A stretch of DNA of 64,000 nucleotides from Symbiodinium natans (taxonomy: Eukaryota > Sar > Dinophyceae > Suessiales > Symbiodiniaceae). The position numbers and the translations under genes were made by a program. The notes beneath the pieces are model-generated. The model was not told where the DNA came from. It worked only from the letters and a program-made list of their open reading frames with translations, and searched no databases. The stretch is taken from positions 464,266 to 528,265 of the forward strand of contig CAJNDS010000902.1 in the NCBI GenBank assembly GCA_905221605.1. Direction: 5' to 3'. Below are positions 31,548 through 42,016 of this stretch, piece after piece (position 1 is the stretch's first letter; every line of letters begins with the position of its first letter).

Positions 31548-31817
31548 TTGGTTCAGCAGCAGATTGCCAACCCGATTATGAGGCTTGTCAGGTCAAATGA
31601 GCTCGCGCAGCAGTGTGACAACGTGCGGGTCACAGAGGAGAAACGCACTGGCCTGAATAATCCAAAGTGCAGCTTCGTCGCGCTCGATGTGTACGAATCA
31701 ACGTACGGGCCAGCAGACCCGGCGAAGATAAAGATGCAGAAGATAAATGGACAAAATGTTCATGGAGTCGATGTCGTGAAGCGGAAGCATGTTGGCGTCT
31801 ATGATTATATTAATTAA
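31548..31817 (+). CDS. Probable terminal exon, unknown protein
   Basis: Ninety codons in all, ending in TAA at 31815-31817. It starts within an open stretch after TTCAGCAG; the first ATG is at 31578. It reads MRLVRSNELAQQCDNVRV, then KCSFVALDVYESTYGPAD, and ends VVKRKHVGVYDYIN. No repeats or low complexity. Codon use is more AT-ending near the 3' end than in the neighbouring islands. I do not recognise the family. This is one of the strongest coding calls in the left arm. Confidence 0.6.
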   Translation: MVQQQIANPIMRLVRSNELAQQCDNVRVTEEKRTGLNNPKCSFVALDVYESTYGPADPAKIKMQKINGQNVHGVDVVKRKHVGVYDYIN

Positions 31818-32069
31818 ACAGTCAAGTCTCGCCCGTGAGAGTTCGAATCAGTTTTAGGATTAGGGGTTTAAGGGTTTAAGGGTTTAAGGGCGGGCTGTGG
31901 CCTGGCCTGGCCAACCCTCTACCCCAAACCCACCACCTTACACGCGAAACGACAGCCTACACCGTACACCGTCAACCCTACACCATATCTACAACCTAAA
32001 ACGTGGAAACTCAGCCCTTCACCTGATGTGACATCCTACAGGCTAAGCCCTCAACCCGAAACCCACAAC

Positions 32070-32170
32070 CTTAAACCCTAAACCCTAAACCCTAAACCCT
32101 AAACCCTAAACCCTAAACCCTAAACCCTAAACCCTAAACTCTAAACTCTAAACCCTAAACCCTCAACCCT
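32070..32170 (-). repeat. CCCTAAA array
   Basis: About 14 units with two CTCTAAA, 5' of the next island. Confidence 0.95.
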
Positions 32171-32198
32171 AAAGCCTACGCCCTGCGTGAAGTCCTAG

Positions 32199-32234
32199 GA
32201 CACGCGCTGCACAGCGCCAAGCAAGCTTCGAAGG
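32199..32234 (+). CDS. Candidate micro-exon
   Basis: The acceptor AAGTCCTAG| is followed by HALHSAKQASK. The frame is also open upstream (YALREVLG). CCCTAAA lies upstream and TTTAGGG downstream. The stretch 32600-32930 is unique DNA with nothing I recognise. Confidence 0.4.
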
Positions 32235-33138
32235 CTCGGCCTAGCTGGGGGGGGGGGGGGAGTGTTTAGGGTTTTGGGTTTTGGAGGTTTTGGAGGTTTA
32301 GGGTTTAGGGTTTTGGGGGTTTAGGGTTTACAGGGTTTCGGGTTTAGGGTTTAGGGTTTAGGTTCGGCTTAGGCACTTCTGGTTCAGGGTGTAGGCTTCG
32401 TACGTGGGTGGAGATGCTGGGCAGTGCAGCTGTCGCCATCGCTGGTCCGAACCCTAAACCCTGTGCCCCCCAGAGTTCTCCCCTTGAGGGTTGGGGATTC
32501 ACGGTTCCGGGTTAGGAGTTGGGGCTTTTGCGGCTTTTGGGGCTTTGGGCCTTGCCAGGATGCCAAAGCCCAGAGGGTTTAGGGTTCAGGGTTCAGGGTT
32601 CAGGGTTTGTCGGATGTTTCGTGCTCGTCAGCGCCCGGGTGTGTTTCCTCCTAACCTGCCCAATCTCTCGCCTTGGTCGTCCATAAGATTTTTACATTCT
32701 GGAAAGAACCTTATACATGGCAGTTCTTTACTTTAGCATGCATAGAAACCAATTCCAGATGCATGACACTTCTTCATTCCGCAAACAAGCGCACCAACAT
32801 CCCAGCCGTTAAGATGCAATGAAAGTAGGGCTTGCGTTTCCTTACGAGGTTCCCCCGTTAAACCAACACATGGCACCCTTTTATTCCAAGGATACTCTTG
32901 GGTCTAGAGTTTCCACATGCAAGTAAGCCCTAAACCCTAAGCCCTAAGCCCTAAGCCCTAAGCCCTAAACCCTAAACCCTAAACCCTAAGCCCTAAACCC
33001 TACTGCTTAAAACTTCATGTCCGCGTGCGTTTCATGGCAAGGCTGGTGTCTTGAAAGGGTGAGTTCTTGGGTTCGAGCATTGATGTTCATTTCATCGCAG
33101 GGCTTGAGGATCCCTAAGCCGCAAGGGTTTAGGCGTTT

Positions 33139-33204
33139 GGGTTTAGGGTTTAGGGTTTAGGGTTTAGGGTTTAGGGTTTAGGGTTTAGGGTTTAGGGTTT
33201 AGGG
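33139..33204 (+). repeat. TTTAGGG array
   Basis: Nine perfect units. Confidence 0.95.
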
Positions 33205-33268
33205 TAACCCAGGGTTGAGGGTTTGGGGTTTAAGGTTTAGCCTTCAGCCCCCCCACGCTGAAGTTCAG

Positions 33269-33364
33269 GAGGCCTCGATGAAGGCTGCGATGGGTCTTCT
33301 GGGCCAGCAGGCGGGGGGGTCAGAGACGGGGGAGTCGTGGGCCGCCTTTTCTCGCACTCCCTGA
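33269..33364 (+). CDS. Candidate terminal exon
   Basis: The acceptor TGAAGTTCAG| is followed by EASMKAAMGLLGQQAGGSET, then GESWAAFSRTP, and TGA at 33362-33364. Strongly protein-like. TTTAGGG lies upstream and CCCTAAA (33385-33455) downstream, the rarer reversed geometry. Confidence 0.55.
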   Translation, partial: EASMKAAMGLLGQQAGGSETGESWAAFSRTP

Positions 33365-33472
33365 AGCATAAACCCTACACCCGAAACCCTAAACCCTAAA
33401 CCCTAAACCCTAAACCCTAAACCCTAAACCCTAAACCCTAAACCCTAAACCCTACGCCCCAAAAACCCTATC

Positions 33473-33543
33473 ATGGAGGACTCGGCGCTTCTGGCTGGCA
33501 TCTTCTCCAGCTGGCAGCGCAGCTGCAGGCCGCGCGGGCATAG
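33473..33543 (+). CDS. Candidate exon, two readings
   Basis: Reading 1 is ATG at 33473 (MEDSALLAGIFSSWQRSC). Reading 2 uses the strong acceptor GGCATCTTCTCCAG| at 33510, giving LAAQLQAARA and TAG at 33541-33543, a coiled-coil-like end. I favour reading 2 because of its polypyrimidine tract. Confidence 0.45.
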
Positions 33544-33617
33544 GGGCCCGACTGCCCGATGAAGACTTAGGGTTTAGGGCCTTAGAAGCTGGCTCAACCC
33601 TAAGGCCTGGACCCTAA

Positions 33618-33885
33618 ACCCTACACACTAAACCCTAAACCCTAAACCCTAAACCCTAAACCCTAAACCCTAAACCCTAACCCTACCCCTAAACCCTAAA
33701 CCCTAAACCCTAAACCCTAAACCCTAAACCCTAAACCCTAAACCCTAAACCCTAAACCCTAAACCCTAAACCCTAAACCCTAAACCCTAAACCCTAAACC
33801 CGAAACCCGAAACCCTAAACCCTAAACCCTAAACCCTGAACCCTAAATCCTGAACCCTGAACCCTGAACCCTGAACCCTAAACCA
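33618..33885 (-). repeat. Long CCCTAAA array
   Basis: About 37 units, with CCCGAAA and CCCTGAA blocks at the right end. Confidence 0.95.
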
Positions 33886-34116
33886 CCAGTGAGCCCTGCT
33901 TCCCTGAGCTCCTCATTCTGAGCCCAGTTTACAGTTTATGGTTCAGGTTTCTTTTAAGGCCCGGAGCCCCTCTAAACCCTAGGGTTGAATGAGGGTTTAG
34001 GGTTTAGGGTTTAGGGTTTAGGGTTTAGGGTTTAGGGTTAGGGTTCAGGTTTTAGGGTTTAGGGTTTAGGGTTTTAGGCCTCGGCACGAAGCCCTCCCCG
34101 AGGCTCTCAACTGCAG

Positions 34117-34173
34117 CGGCCCTGAAGCAGCAGAAGGAGGCGGAGGCTGCTCCGCGGGAGCTTGGGCTTCGGG
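34117..34173 (+). CDS. Candidate exon, coiled-coil-like
   Basis: The acceptor CTCAACTGCAG| is followed by ALKQQKEAEAAPRELGLRG, with a |GTATTC donor. Lys/Glu/Ala-rich. Degenerate TTTAGGG lies on both sides. Confidence 0.5.
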
Positions 34174-34559
34174 GTATTCGCGTTTCGAGTGTAGGGCTTG
34201 GGGTTGAAGGTCTCTAGAGTTTGGGGTTTAGGGCTTTTGGGTTTGGGATTTTGGGTTTGGGATTTAGGGTTTGGGGTTTTGGGTTTGGGATTTAAGGTCC
34301 AGGGTTTGGGGTTTTGGGTTTGGGATTTAGGGTTTGGGGTATAAAGGGTTTAGAATGTTGGGTTTACGGTTTGGGGCTGAGGGAACCCAACCCTGCACCA
34401 AGGGATGTTCCCCCCCTTATACTAACAGTCCTTAATAGGGGTTATAGTGCCCCCGATTATAATCCCGATTCTAATCCCTATCATAATCCGTCTCCAAGCC
34501 CTAAACCACGCCCCAAAACCTGAACCCTCGCCCTTAAACCCCAAACCCTAAACAATGAA

Positions 34560-34706
34560 ACCTAAACCCTAAACCCTAAACCCTAAACCCTAAACCCTAA
34601 ACCCCAAACCCCAAACCCCAAACCCCAAACCCCAAACCCTAAACCCTAAACCCTAAACCCTAAACCCTAAACCCTAAACCCTAAACCCTAAACCCTAAAC
34701 CCTAAG
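34560..34706 (-). repeat. CCCTAAA array with CCCCAAA block
   Basis: CCCTAAA, six CCCCAAA, then CCCTAAA, ending 20 bp before the next acceptor. Confidence 0.95.
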
Positions 34707-34725
34707 CTTCCCCACCATCTGCCAG

Positions 34726-34781
34726 AGTGGCCTGAAAAGGTGGCGTCGCGCGAGCGTTTGCGTGGGGAGCTGAGATCGGGG
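34726..34781 (+). CDS. Candidate internal exon
   Basis: The acceptor CACCATCTGCCAG| and array donor |GTTTAG enclose 56 nt reading WPEKVASRERLRGELRSG. CCCTAAA lies upstream and TTTAGGG downstream. Confidence 0.55.
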
Positions 34782-35355
34782 GTTTAGGGTGGGTTTAGGG
34801 TTTAGGCTTTAGGGTTTAGGGTTTAGGGTTTCGGGTGTAGGGTTAGGGTTTAGGTTTAGGGCTTAGGGTTTAGGGTTTAGGGTTTAGGGTTTAGGGGTGT
34901 CTAGGAGATTTTTGCTAGGGCTTCGGGCGTTTGGGAGTCAAGGGTCTACGGGTGTGGGGTTCTTAGGCCTTGTGTTTTTAGGGAGTCCGGGTTTTAAGGG
35001 GATCTGAGCGGATCTGGGTTTCCAGAGCAGCGACCTTTGTTGCTATGACTCCTTCAAGCCCTGAAACTCCAAGCCTGCCAAGCCTAAACTCTGCACGCCC
35101 TCCTAAACCCTAAATCCCAAACCCCAAACCCTATACCCTAGACCCCAAACCCTAAACACCCCCAACCCTAAAGCCTAACCCCAAACACCCTAAGCACCCC
35201 CAACACCCCAAAACCCCGCAACCCGAAACCCCAAACCCGAAACCCTAAACACCCTAAACCCTAGACCCCAAACACGAAACACCCTAAGACCCTAAACCCG
35301 ATTCTCTAAACCCTCTAAACACCCTAAACCCTGGTGAGGTATCATGTGCAAGCAG

Positions 35356-35384
35356 GCGGCCATGCGACTTGGCAGGGTCCGCAG
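35356..35384 (+). CDS. Candidate micro-exon
   Basis: The acceptor TGCAAGCAG| and |GTAGCG enclose 29 nt reading AAMRLGRVR. CCCTAAA variants lie upstream. Low information content. Confidence 0.35.
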
Positions 35385-35494
35385 GTAGCGCGCAGCTGGC
35401 TTGTGTCGCCTAAGGCTTGTGGGTTTAGGGTGTGCCCTTGGGTTTTATAGGGTAGAAGAAAGGGGGCTATCAGAGGTCCCCAATTGGGGGGGAG

Positions 35495-35535
35495 GGCCAT
35501 GTTAAGGGACCATGTAGCTACCCTTAGATGACCAA
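35495..35535 (+). repeat. Dispersed repeat family B, copy 1
   Basis: Contains TTAAGGGACCATGTAGCTAC and CCCTTAGATGACC. Related to 39120-39165 and 60712-60775. Confidence 0.5.
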
Positions 35536-35699
35536 ACCCTAAACCCTAAACCCTAAGCCCTAAGCCCTAAACCCTAAACCCTAAACCCTAAACCCTAAGC
35601 CCTAAACCCTAAATCTTTGCTGGCTCGCTTTGGGCTTTGGCGTCTTGGCCATCAACTCTGGAGAAGTCAAGCCTGCCTGCCCGCCCCCAGCTCGAAAGA

Positions 35700-35800
35700 C
35701 CCCTAAACCCTAAACCCTAAACCCTAAACCCTAAACCCTAAACCCTAAACCCTAAACCCTAAACCCTAGACCCTAGACCCTAGACCCTAGACCCTAGTAA
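35700..35800 (-). repeat. CCCTAAA then CCCTAGA array
   Basis: About nine CCCTAAA then a block of five CCCTAGA. Confidence 0.95.
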
Positions 35801-36983
35801 ACCCTCCAACCCTAAACCCTCCAACCCTGAACCCTCAACCCTAAACCCGAAACCCTCAATGCCACCACAAGAAGCCGACTGAAGTAGCCCTAAACCCTAA
35901 ACCCTAAACCCCAAACCCTAAACCCTAAACCCTCAACCCTCAACCCTAAATCCTCCAAAGCACCAAACTCCCGGAGCCTCAAGACTTCCCAGGCCCGAAA
36001 TCGAGGCTGTAAGCCCGAATGCCATTTACCGACCATGGCCTGGTTTTTAGGGTTTAGGGTTTAGGGTTTAGGGCCTAGGGTTTAGGGTTTAGGGTTTAGG
36101 GTTTAGGGCTTAGGGTTGAGGGTTTAGGGTTTAGGGTTTAGGGCTCAGGGTTTAGGGGTTCTATCCTGCGACTTTGTAAGTAGGGTGTGCGAGTCGCAGG
36201 TAAAACCTTGCCAGCCCGAGAGATGCCCTTTTGCAGTTTGCTTTCGGTCCTAGGTTCCCCCTTATCAAGTAACCAACCCCCCCAGAACGATTTAGGGTTT
36301 AGGGTTTAGGGTTTAGGGTTTAGGGCTCAGGGCTCAGGGTTCAGGGTTTAGGGTTTAGGGTTTGGGGGCAATTTGGGGTTATTGTGATATGGTTGCTGTG
36401 GGCTACTAAGAAGCCCACGAGCCTGGAAAGAACACCTTCTAACGTTTGCTCACCAAAGCAAGAATGCACGCTAAGCCTTAAGACCCTGATTCTAAGCCCT
36501 GAATCTGAACCCTAGCCCTAAAGCCTAAAAACTAAACCCTAAACCCTAAACCCTAAACCCCAAACCCTAAACCCTAAAACCCCTAAACCCTAAACCCCAA
36601 ACCCTAAACCCTAAACCCTAAAACCTAAACCCCCCTGAATCGAACCGAACCTCTCCAAGCCCAGGGGTCTGATCGGAGCCTGGGCTGCCTTGTGCGGTTG
36701 AGGGTTTAGGGTTTAGGGGTTTAGGGTTTAGGGTTTAGGGTTTTTGAGGTTTAGGGTTTGGCGTTTAAGGTTAAGGGTTTAGGGCGTTTAGGGTTTAGGG
36801 ATGCGGGGCTTGGGATGTAGAAGTTGAAGTTCAGGTGCTTCTTAAGGTGTCGTGGTTGGGGCGCTGATGCGGACGCCTCAGGTCCTAAGGGGCGAATCCC
36901 CTGAAACCCAGGGTTTAGGGTTCAGGGTTTAGAATTTAGGGCTTGGGTTTAGGGTTTAGGGTTCAGGGTTCAGGGTTTAGGGC

Positions 36984-37075
36984 CGTCGCTGCAAGCACCC
37001 GATGAAGCAAGGCAAGAGCGACTCCTCCCTGGTGGCGGTGGCTTGGTCCTCATGGATGCAGGCCACCAGTCTAGG
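36984..37075 (+). CDS. Candidate exon
   Basis: An open frame reads RCKHPMKQGKSDSSLVAVAW, then SSWMQATS, ending at G|GTTTAG. TTTAGGG lies on both sides. The acceptor is uncertain. From 37180 to 37590 there is unique sequence without a supported gene. Confidence 0.4.
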
Positions 37076-37597
37076 GTTTAGGGTTTGGGGTTTGGGGTTT
37101 AGGGTTTGGGGTTTAGGGTTTAGGGCCGCGGGGCTGCGGACACGAAAGTCCGAAGTCTTGTCTCACCAGCCTAAGCCCCTAAACCCCTCAAATCCCCAAA
37201 CCCGAAACATATCTTGATATCAGCATAGTCTCTAGATATGGTTTTAAACTTGTAGAGAATGGCCGAAGGGGTTGGGTAGAAGCACAGCACTAAACCTTAA
37301 GTTTCTAACTGCATGTCCCCACAGTAAAATTTGCAACGCCCAGCAAAACCCTCAAGACGTCATTCAGAGCCAAAACCTCAAGCCCAAATTTCCCCAAGCT
37401 CAACTGAAGACCCGTAAGCCCTTAAACCCTAGACCCTATACCCAAATCCGTCAAACTACCTGAAAGTGTCGAGCTCCCGCTTCAGAGCTTTGATTGCTTG
37501 GCTCGGCGTCTGCCCTTGGGCTCGGGTGGTTCCGGGTTGAGGGCTCGTGGGTTTAGGATGATTAGGATGTTTAAGATGTTTGGGATGCTTAGGGGCC

Positions 37598-37795
37598 CCT
37601 AAACCCTAAACCCTAAACCCTAAACCCTAAACCCTGAACCCTAAACCCTAAACCCTAAACCCTAAACCCTAAACCCTAAACCCTAAACCCTAAACCCTAA
37701 ACCCTAAACCCTAAACCGTAAACCCTAAACCCTAAACCCTAAACGCTAAACCCTAAACCCTAAACCCTCAACCCTGAACCCTAGACTGCCCTAAA
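37598..37795 (-). repeat. CCCTAAA array
   Basis: About 28 units with CCCTGAA, CCGTAAA and CGCTAAA singletons. Confidence 0.95.
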
Positions 37796-37875
37796 CCCTA
37801 AACCCTAAACCCCAAAAGGGTTTAGGGCTCAGGGGTGGAGATTTCAATGGCCCCACGTCCATTGTGGGTTGCCAG

Positions 37876-37930
37876 GCGCTGCGGCAGACCTCGGCCGAAG
37901 CAATGGGCTCCGCAGTAGCCCGGCTGAAAT
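37876..37930 (+). CDS. Candidate exon
   Basis: The acceptor TGGGTTGCCAG| is followed by ALRQTSAEAMGSAVARLK. A GTAGCC donor at 37915 is possible. CCCTAAA lies on both sides. A helical, protein-like peptide. Confidence 0.5.
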
Positions 37931-38212
37931 TTAACCCAAAATCCGAAACCCTAAACCCTAAACCCTAAACCCTACACCTTTAAGCCCTTCAGCCCCAAGC
38001 CCTAAGCCCAAAATCCCCGACCGGAGTGCGCTCATGGAGCCACGCCGAATACTGCAAGTTGGCGCAGACGCACCGCCTCGCACACCCATGACCGCACCCG
38101 CACCCTAAGCACTAAACCCTAGGCCTTAAGCCCTAGGCCCGAAGCCCTAGGCCCGAAGCCCTAGGCCCGAAGCATTGAACCCAAAGCCCTATAAGCCCTA
38201 AGCCCTAGGAAC

Positions 38213-38318
38213 CCTAAACCCTAAACCCTAAACCCTAAACCCTAAACCCTAAACACTAAACCCTAAACCCTAAACCCCAAACCCCAAACCCCAAACCCCA
38301 AACCCCAAACCCCAAACA
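38213..38318 (-). repeat. CCCTAAA then CCCCAAA array
   Basis: Seven CCCTAAA, mixed units, then six CCCCAAA running into the next acceptor. Confidence 0.95.
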
Positions 38319-38320
38319 AG

Positions 38321-38371
38321 GTCAATGCACTCGTCGAAGCACAGGGCGACGTGGGCCGAGCCTTAGCCTGA
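38321..38371 (+). CDS. Candidate terminal exon, UBA-like end
   Basis: The acceptor CCCCAAACAAG| is followed by VNALVEAQGDVGRALA and TGA at 38369-38371. The pattern NALxEAxGDVxxAL is typical of the last helix of UBA domains. That is family knowledge applied to only 16 residues, so it is tentative. Confidence 0.45.
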   Translation, partial: VNALVEAQGDVGRALA

Positions 38372-38563
38372 AATTGGGACAGGGCTTTGGGGTTTAGGGT
38401 TTAGGGTTTTGGGCTTTGGGGTTGAGGGTTCAGGGTCTTGATCCCAAAGCCCTAAAGTGTACACCCTAAACCCTCAGCCTAAACCCTGCACCCTGAACCC
38501 TGAACCCTGAGCCCTGAACCCTGAACCCTAAACCCTGAACCCTGAACCCTGAACCCTCACCAG

Positions 38564-38613
38564 GGATCCGGGCGCAGCTGGCCATGCGCGAGCGCGAGCT
38601 CGACGAGACGAAG
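38564..38613 (+). CDS. Candidate coiled-coil exon
   Basis: The acceptor ACCCTCACCAG| and |GTTCGC enclose 50 nt reading IRAQLAMRERELDETK. A clear heptad-like pattern. First of a run of similar exons up to 42.1 kb. Confidence 0.55.
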
Positions 38614-39119
38614 GTTCGCCACCCTCGACTTCAGGGTAAGGGCCCTAAAACCCTAAACCCTAAACCCCAATCCCCAAACCCTAAACTTTCCTAAGCCCTA
38701 AACCCCAAACCCCAAATCCTAAGCCCTAAACCCTAAATGCCCAAACCCGCAGGAAAGCAGGTTACCCGAAACCCTTAACATCGCTACACCCTGGTTTAGG
38801 GGGTATGAGGGTTTCCTGCTAAACCCATGTCCAGACACGTTGTTTTGGGCAGTGCATACGATACATGAACCCCCCCCCAAGGTCTGCCCTTTCTAGATCT
38901 TGGCGTTGGCTTAGAGCTTCGGGGTGTGAGATTGACGGCCCAGGGCCCAGAGTTCCGGGTGTAGGGGTTAGGATTTCGGGCTTTGGGTTAAGGGTTCAGG
39001 GTGCATGTAAGGGTAGTTAGTTTCAGGGGCCCTCAATATGGTCCCTAACCTCCTTTCAAGGGTTCTGATGTATGGCCCCTTAGTTTGTATAGGGTATATG
39101 AGGGTTCTTTTTTGGGGGT

Positions 39120-39165
39120 CCCCCTTTAAGGGGTCCATACTAAGGGACCATGAAACCTAATAGTA
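39120..39165 (+). repeat. Dispersed repeat family B, copy 2
   Basis: AAGGGGTCCATACTAAGGGA then CCATGAAACC. It sits in 39010-39170, unique DNA rich in partial inverted copies of the same words. Confidence 0.5.
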
Positions 39166-39406
39166 CATGTCGGAGCAACAGCTAATCGACTAGTTAGGGT
39201 TTAGGGTTTAGGGTTTAGGGTTAGGGTTCCGGTTCGAGAGGGTTCTAGGGTGGCTTGGGTACAGGCAAGCACCTAATGCCAAAGCATCCCAAGCCTAAGC
39301 CTCCGGCCGCCCTTCCAGGGAATTTAGGTTTAGTTTGGGTTTAGGGTTTGGGGCTTAGGGTTTATAGAAATTGTATAGGGTTTGTGTCCGGAGTTTTGGG
39401 CAGGTT

Positions 39407-39612
39407 TTGGGCGGGTTTTGGGCGAAAGTTTTGGGCGAAAGTTTTGAGCGAAAGTTTTGAGCGAGTTTTCTTTTTTGCTTTCCGAAGTTTGCTTTTTTGC
39501 TTTTGGACTGGGGCTGGGGCTGGAGCTGGGGCTGAGGCTGGGCTAGGCTAGGGATGGGACCGGGGCTGGGGGCTGGGGGCTGGGGTGTGGGGGCTGGGGG
39601 GGGGGGGGGGGG
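39407..39612 (+). repeat. 14-bp repeat then GGGGCT-rich tract
   Basis: About four units of GCGAAAGTTTTGGG/A (39407-39470), then GGGGCTGGAGCT-type hexamers (39510-39600) and a G-run. A minus-strand Pro-rich frame here is the shadow of the G-rich tract. Nothing coding is supported from 39250 to 39850. Confidence 0.8.
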
Positions 39613-40074
39613 CTCTGGGGCTGGGCGGGGGGCCCAGGCGGCTGTTGGCGGCGAGGGCTCGCGCGCGGGATATTCAGAATGAGACAACCACTTTGGATGA
39701 ATTTGCTTAAGCTCTGCTTGTCAGCTGTTTAGACAAATAACTTGGAACCCAGAGGTTTAAGTGAATTGAAGGCGCTTTGCATTCATTTAGACAGACAAAT
39801 AGCGTGGGATATTCACGATGATACCACATACAATTTCTATTTACCCTGGTCTTGAGGGTTTAGGGTTTAGGGTTTAGGGTTTTGGGTTTTGGGTTTTGGG
39901 TCTAGGGTTCAGGGTTCAGCGTTCAGGGTTGAGGCACCACGATGCTCTGGTTTGCTTCCTTTGAGCCACTCCACAGCAAGAACCCGAAAAGCCTGGACTC
40001 TAAACCCCCAAGCAGCTAAACCTTAGTCTGCCCTAACATACCCCTAAGCCCTCAATCCTAAACCCCAAGCCCTA

Positions 40075-40266
40075 AACCGTAAACCCTAAACCCTAAGCCC
40101 CAAGCCCCAAGCCCCAAGCCCCAAGCCCCAAGCCCCAAACCCCAAACCCCAAACCTAAACCCTAAACCCTAAGGCCTAAGGCCTAAGCCCTAAGCCCTAA
40201 GCCCTAAGCCCTAAGCCCTAAGCCCTAAGCCCTAAGCCCTAAGCCCTAAGCCCTAAGCCCCCAACC

Positions 40267-40326
<60 letters not shown>

Positions 40327-40375
40327 ACCCTAAACCCTAAACCCTAACCCCTAACCCTAAACCCTACCCGCAACC
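40075..40375 (-). repeat. Block-structured array: CCCCAAG, CCCTAAG, CCCTCAA
   Basis: Successive homogeneous blocks: about five CCCCAAG, CCCCAAA, about 11 CCCTAAG, about nine CCCTCAA, then CCCTAAA. A good example of local homogenisation. Confidence 0.95.
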
Positions 40376-40430
40376 CATACCTTAAACCCTAAAGCCTAAG
40401 CCCTAAAGCCAACCTCACAAGCCCTTGCAG

Positions 40431-40471
40431 CTGAAACAGGAGGCGGTAGAGCACCTGCGCCGCGATGAGAG
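40431..40471 (+). CDS. Candidate coiled-coil exon
   Basis: A strong acceptor CAAGCCCTTGCAG| is followed by LKQEAVEHLRRDE. The donor may be GA-type (GAGAG|GACGG) or further downstream. CCCTAAA lies upstream and TTTAGGG downstream. Confidence 0.55.
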
Positions 40472-40884
40472 GACGGAACCTAGGGGCTCAGGGTTTAGGG
40501 TTTAGGGTTTAGCGTTTCGGGTTTAGGGTTTAGGGTTTCGGGTTTAGGGTTAGGGGTTCGAGTGCGGGTTGTCTTGGGAGACTTAGGCTTAGCGGTCTGG
40601 GTGTTTAGGGCCTGGGGTGTAGGTGTACGGCTTAGGGCGTAGGGGCTCAGGCACTATATAGGGTTGGAGGGTTAGGGGCGTGATTTTTTTTGCTATTGGT
40701 TTTTTTGAGGGTGCTAGGGCTTGTAGGTTCAGTACTCTCAGCCCTGAACTCTAAACCCCTACATTTCTATAACCCCTAAATCCTAAATCCTAAACCCTAA
40801 ACCCTAAACCCCAAACCCTAAACCCTAAACCCTAAACCCCAGACCCTCGACCCTAAAGCCGACACCCTCAGCCGATCCTCGCAG

Positions 40885-40928
40885 GAAGCATTCCCACATG
40901 GCCGCGGAGCTCCAGAAGGCCGCTCGGG
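40885..40928 (+). CDS. Candidate coiled-coil exon
   Basis: The acceptor CCGATCCTCGCAG| and |GTCAGG enclose 44 nt reading KHSHMAAELQKAAR. CCCTAAA lies upstream and TTTAGGG downstream. Confidence 0.55.
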
Positions 40929-41307
40929 GTCAGGGTTTTTAGGGTGTAGGGTTTAGGGTTCAGGGTTTAGGGTTTAGGGTTTCGGGTTCAGGGTTTAGAG
41001 TTTAGGGTTTTAGGGTAGGATTTAGTGTTTAGGGCTCAATAACCCTGAACCCGACACCCGAAACCCTTAACCTGCAGGTTCTGAGTAGGGAGTGAGGGAG
41101 TTCTATAGGTACCTTACATCCCCCATTCTACCCATAGCCCTAAATCCTAAACCCCGAACCTCTAAGCCATAAGCCCTAAGCCCTAAACCCCTAACCTCCC
41201 AGCCCGAAACCCTAAGCCCTGAACTCCTAGCCTCTAATCCCTAAACCCCGACCTCTAAGCCCAAAAGCCCTTAGCCTTACTTATACAATAGTTGAGAACT
41301 TTAACAC

Positions 41308-41419
41308 CCCTAAACCCTAAACCCTAAACCCTAAACCCTAAACCCTAAACCCTAAACCCTAAACCCTAAACCCTAAACCCTAAACCCTAAACCCTAAACC
41401 CTAAACCCTAAACCCTAAA
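41308..41419 (-). repeat. CCCTAAA array
   Basis: Fifteen near-perfect units 5' of the next exon. Confidence 0.95.
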
Positions 41420-41472
41420 AGATGAAGCTTAACCTTCTTTCCCCTTGGCGATTATGAGAAGTAAGTAAGCAG

Positions 41473-41529
41473 GCCCGAGCCGAGATCGCGGAGCTCACGG
41501 TGTCGAGGGAGACGCTTGGCGCTTGCTCG
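41473..41529 (+). CDS. Candidate coiled-coil exon (19 codons)
   Basis: The acceptor AGTAAGCAG| and array donor |GTTTAG enclose 57 nt, phase 0/0, reading ARAEIAELTVSRETLGACS. CCCTAAA lies upstream and TTTAGGG downstream. Confidence 0.6.
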
Positions 41530-41760
41530 GTTTAGGGTTTGGAGTTTGGGGTTTGGGGTTTAGGGTTTAGGGTTTAGGGTTTGGGGTTTAGGGTTTAGGG
41601 GTTGGGGTTTGGGGTTCAGGGTTTGGGGTTTAGGGTTTAGGGTTTAAGATTTAGGTTTAGGGTTTAGGGTTTAGGGTTTACGGCTTGTCTTCAAAGCATC
41701 CTCGTACGGGGCACCCACTGCCAAGATCCTCCCAAGTGTCTGGGAACGCTGCTCTGAGAC

Positions 41761-41893
41761 CTAAACCCTAAACCCTAAACCCTAAACCCTAAACCCTAAA
41801 CCCTAAACCCTAAACCCTGAACCCTGAACCCTGAACCCTAAACCCTAAACCCTAAACCCTAAAGCCTAGACCCTAAACCCTAAACCCTGAACC
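41761..41893 (-). repeat. CCCTAAA array with CCCTGAA block
   Basis: About 18 units, with three consecutive CCCTGAA. Confidence 0.95.
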
Positions 41894-42016
41894 CGTCTCG
41901 AAAATCAAAATACTCCGTCGTTTCGGGTTTTGGAGCTTGAGGGGGCTGAGTTGAGTTGAGGGCTTGTTTGGTCGACAGCAACCTCAACCCTACAAATGCT
42001 AAACCCTAAACGCGAG

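Noticed and set aside
31184-31548. Minus-strand MPLCPYAL-type protein
   Set aside because: Translation of the GGGCATAAG minisatellite.
33055-33105. Tiny intron GTGAGTTC to CATCGCAG
   Set aside because: At about 40 bp it is probably too short, and neither flank gives a convincing continuous frame.
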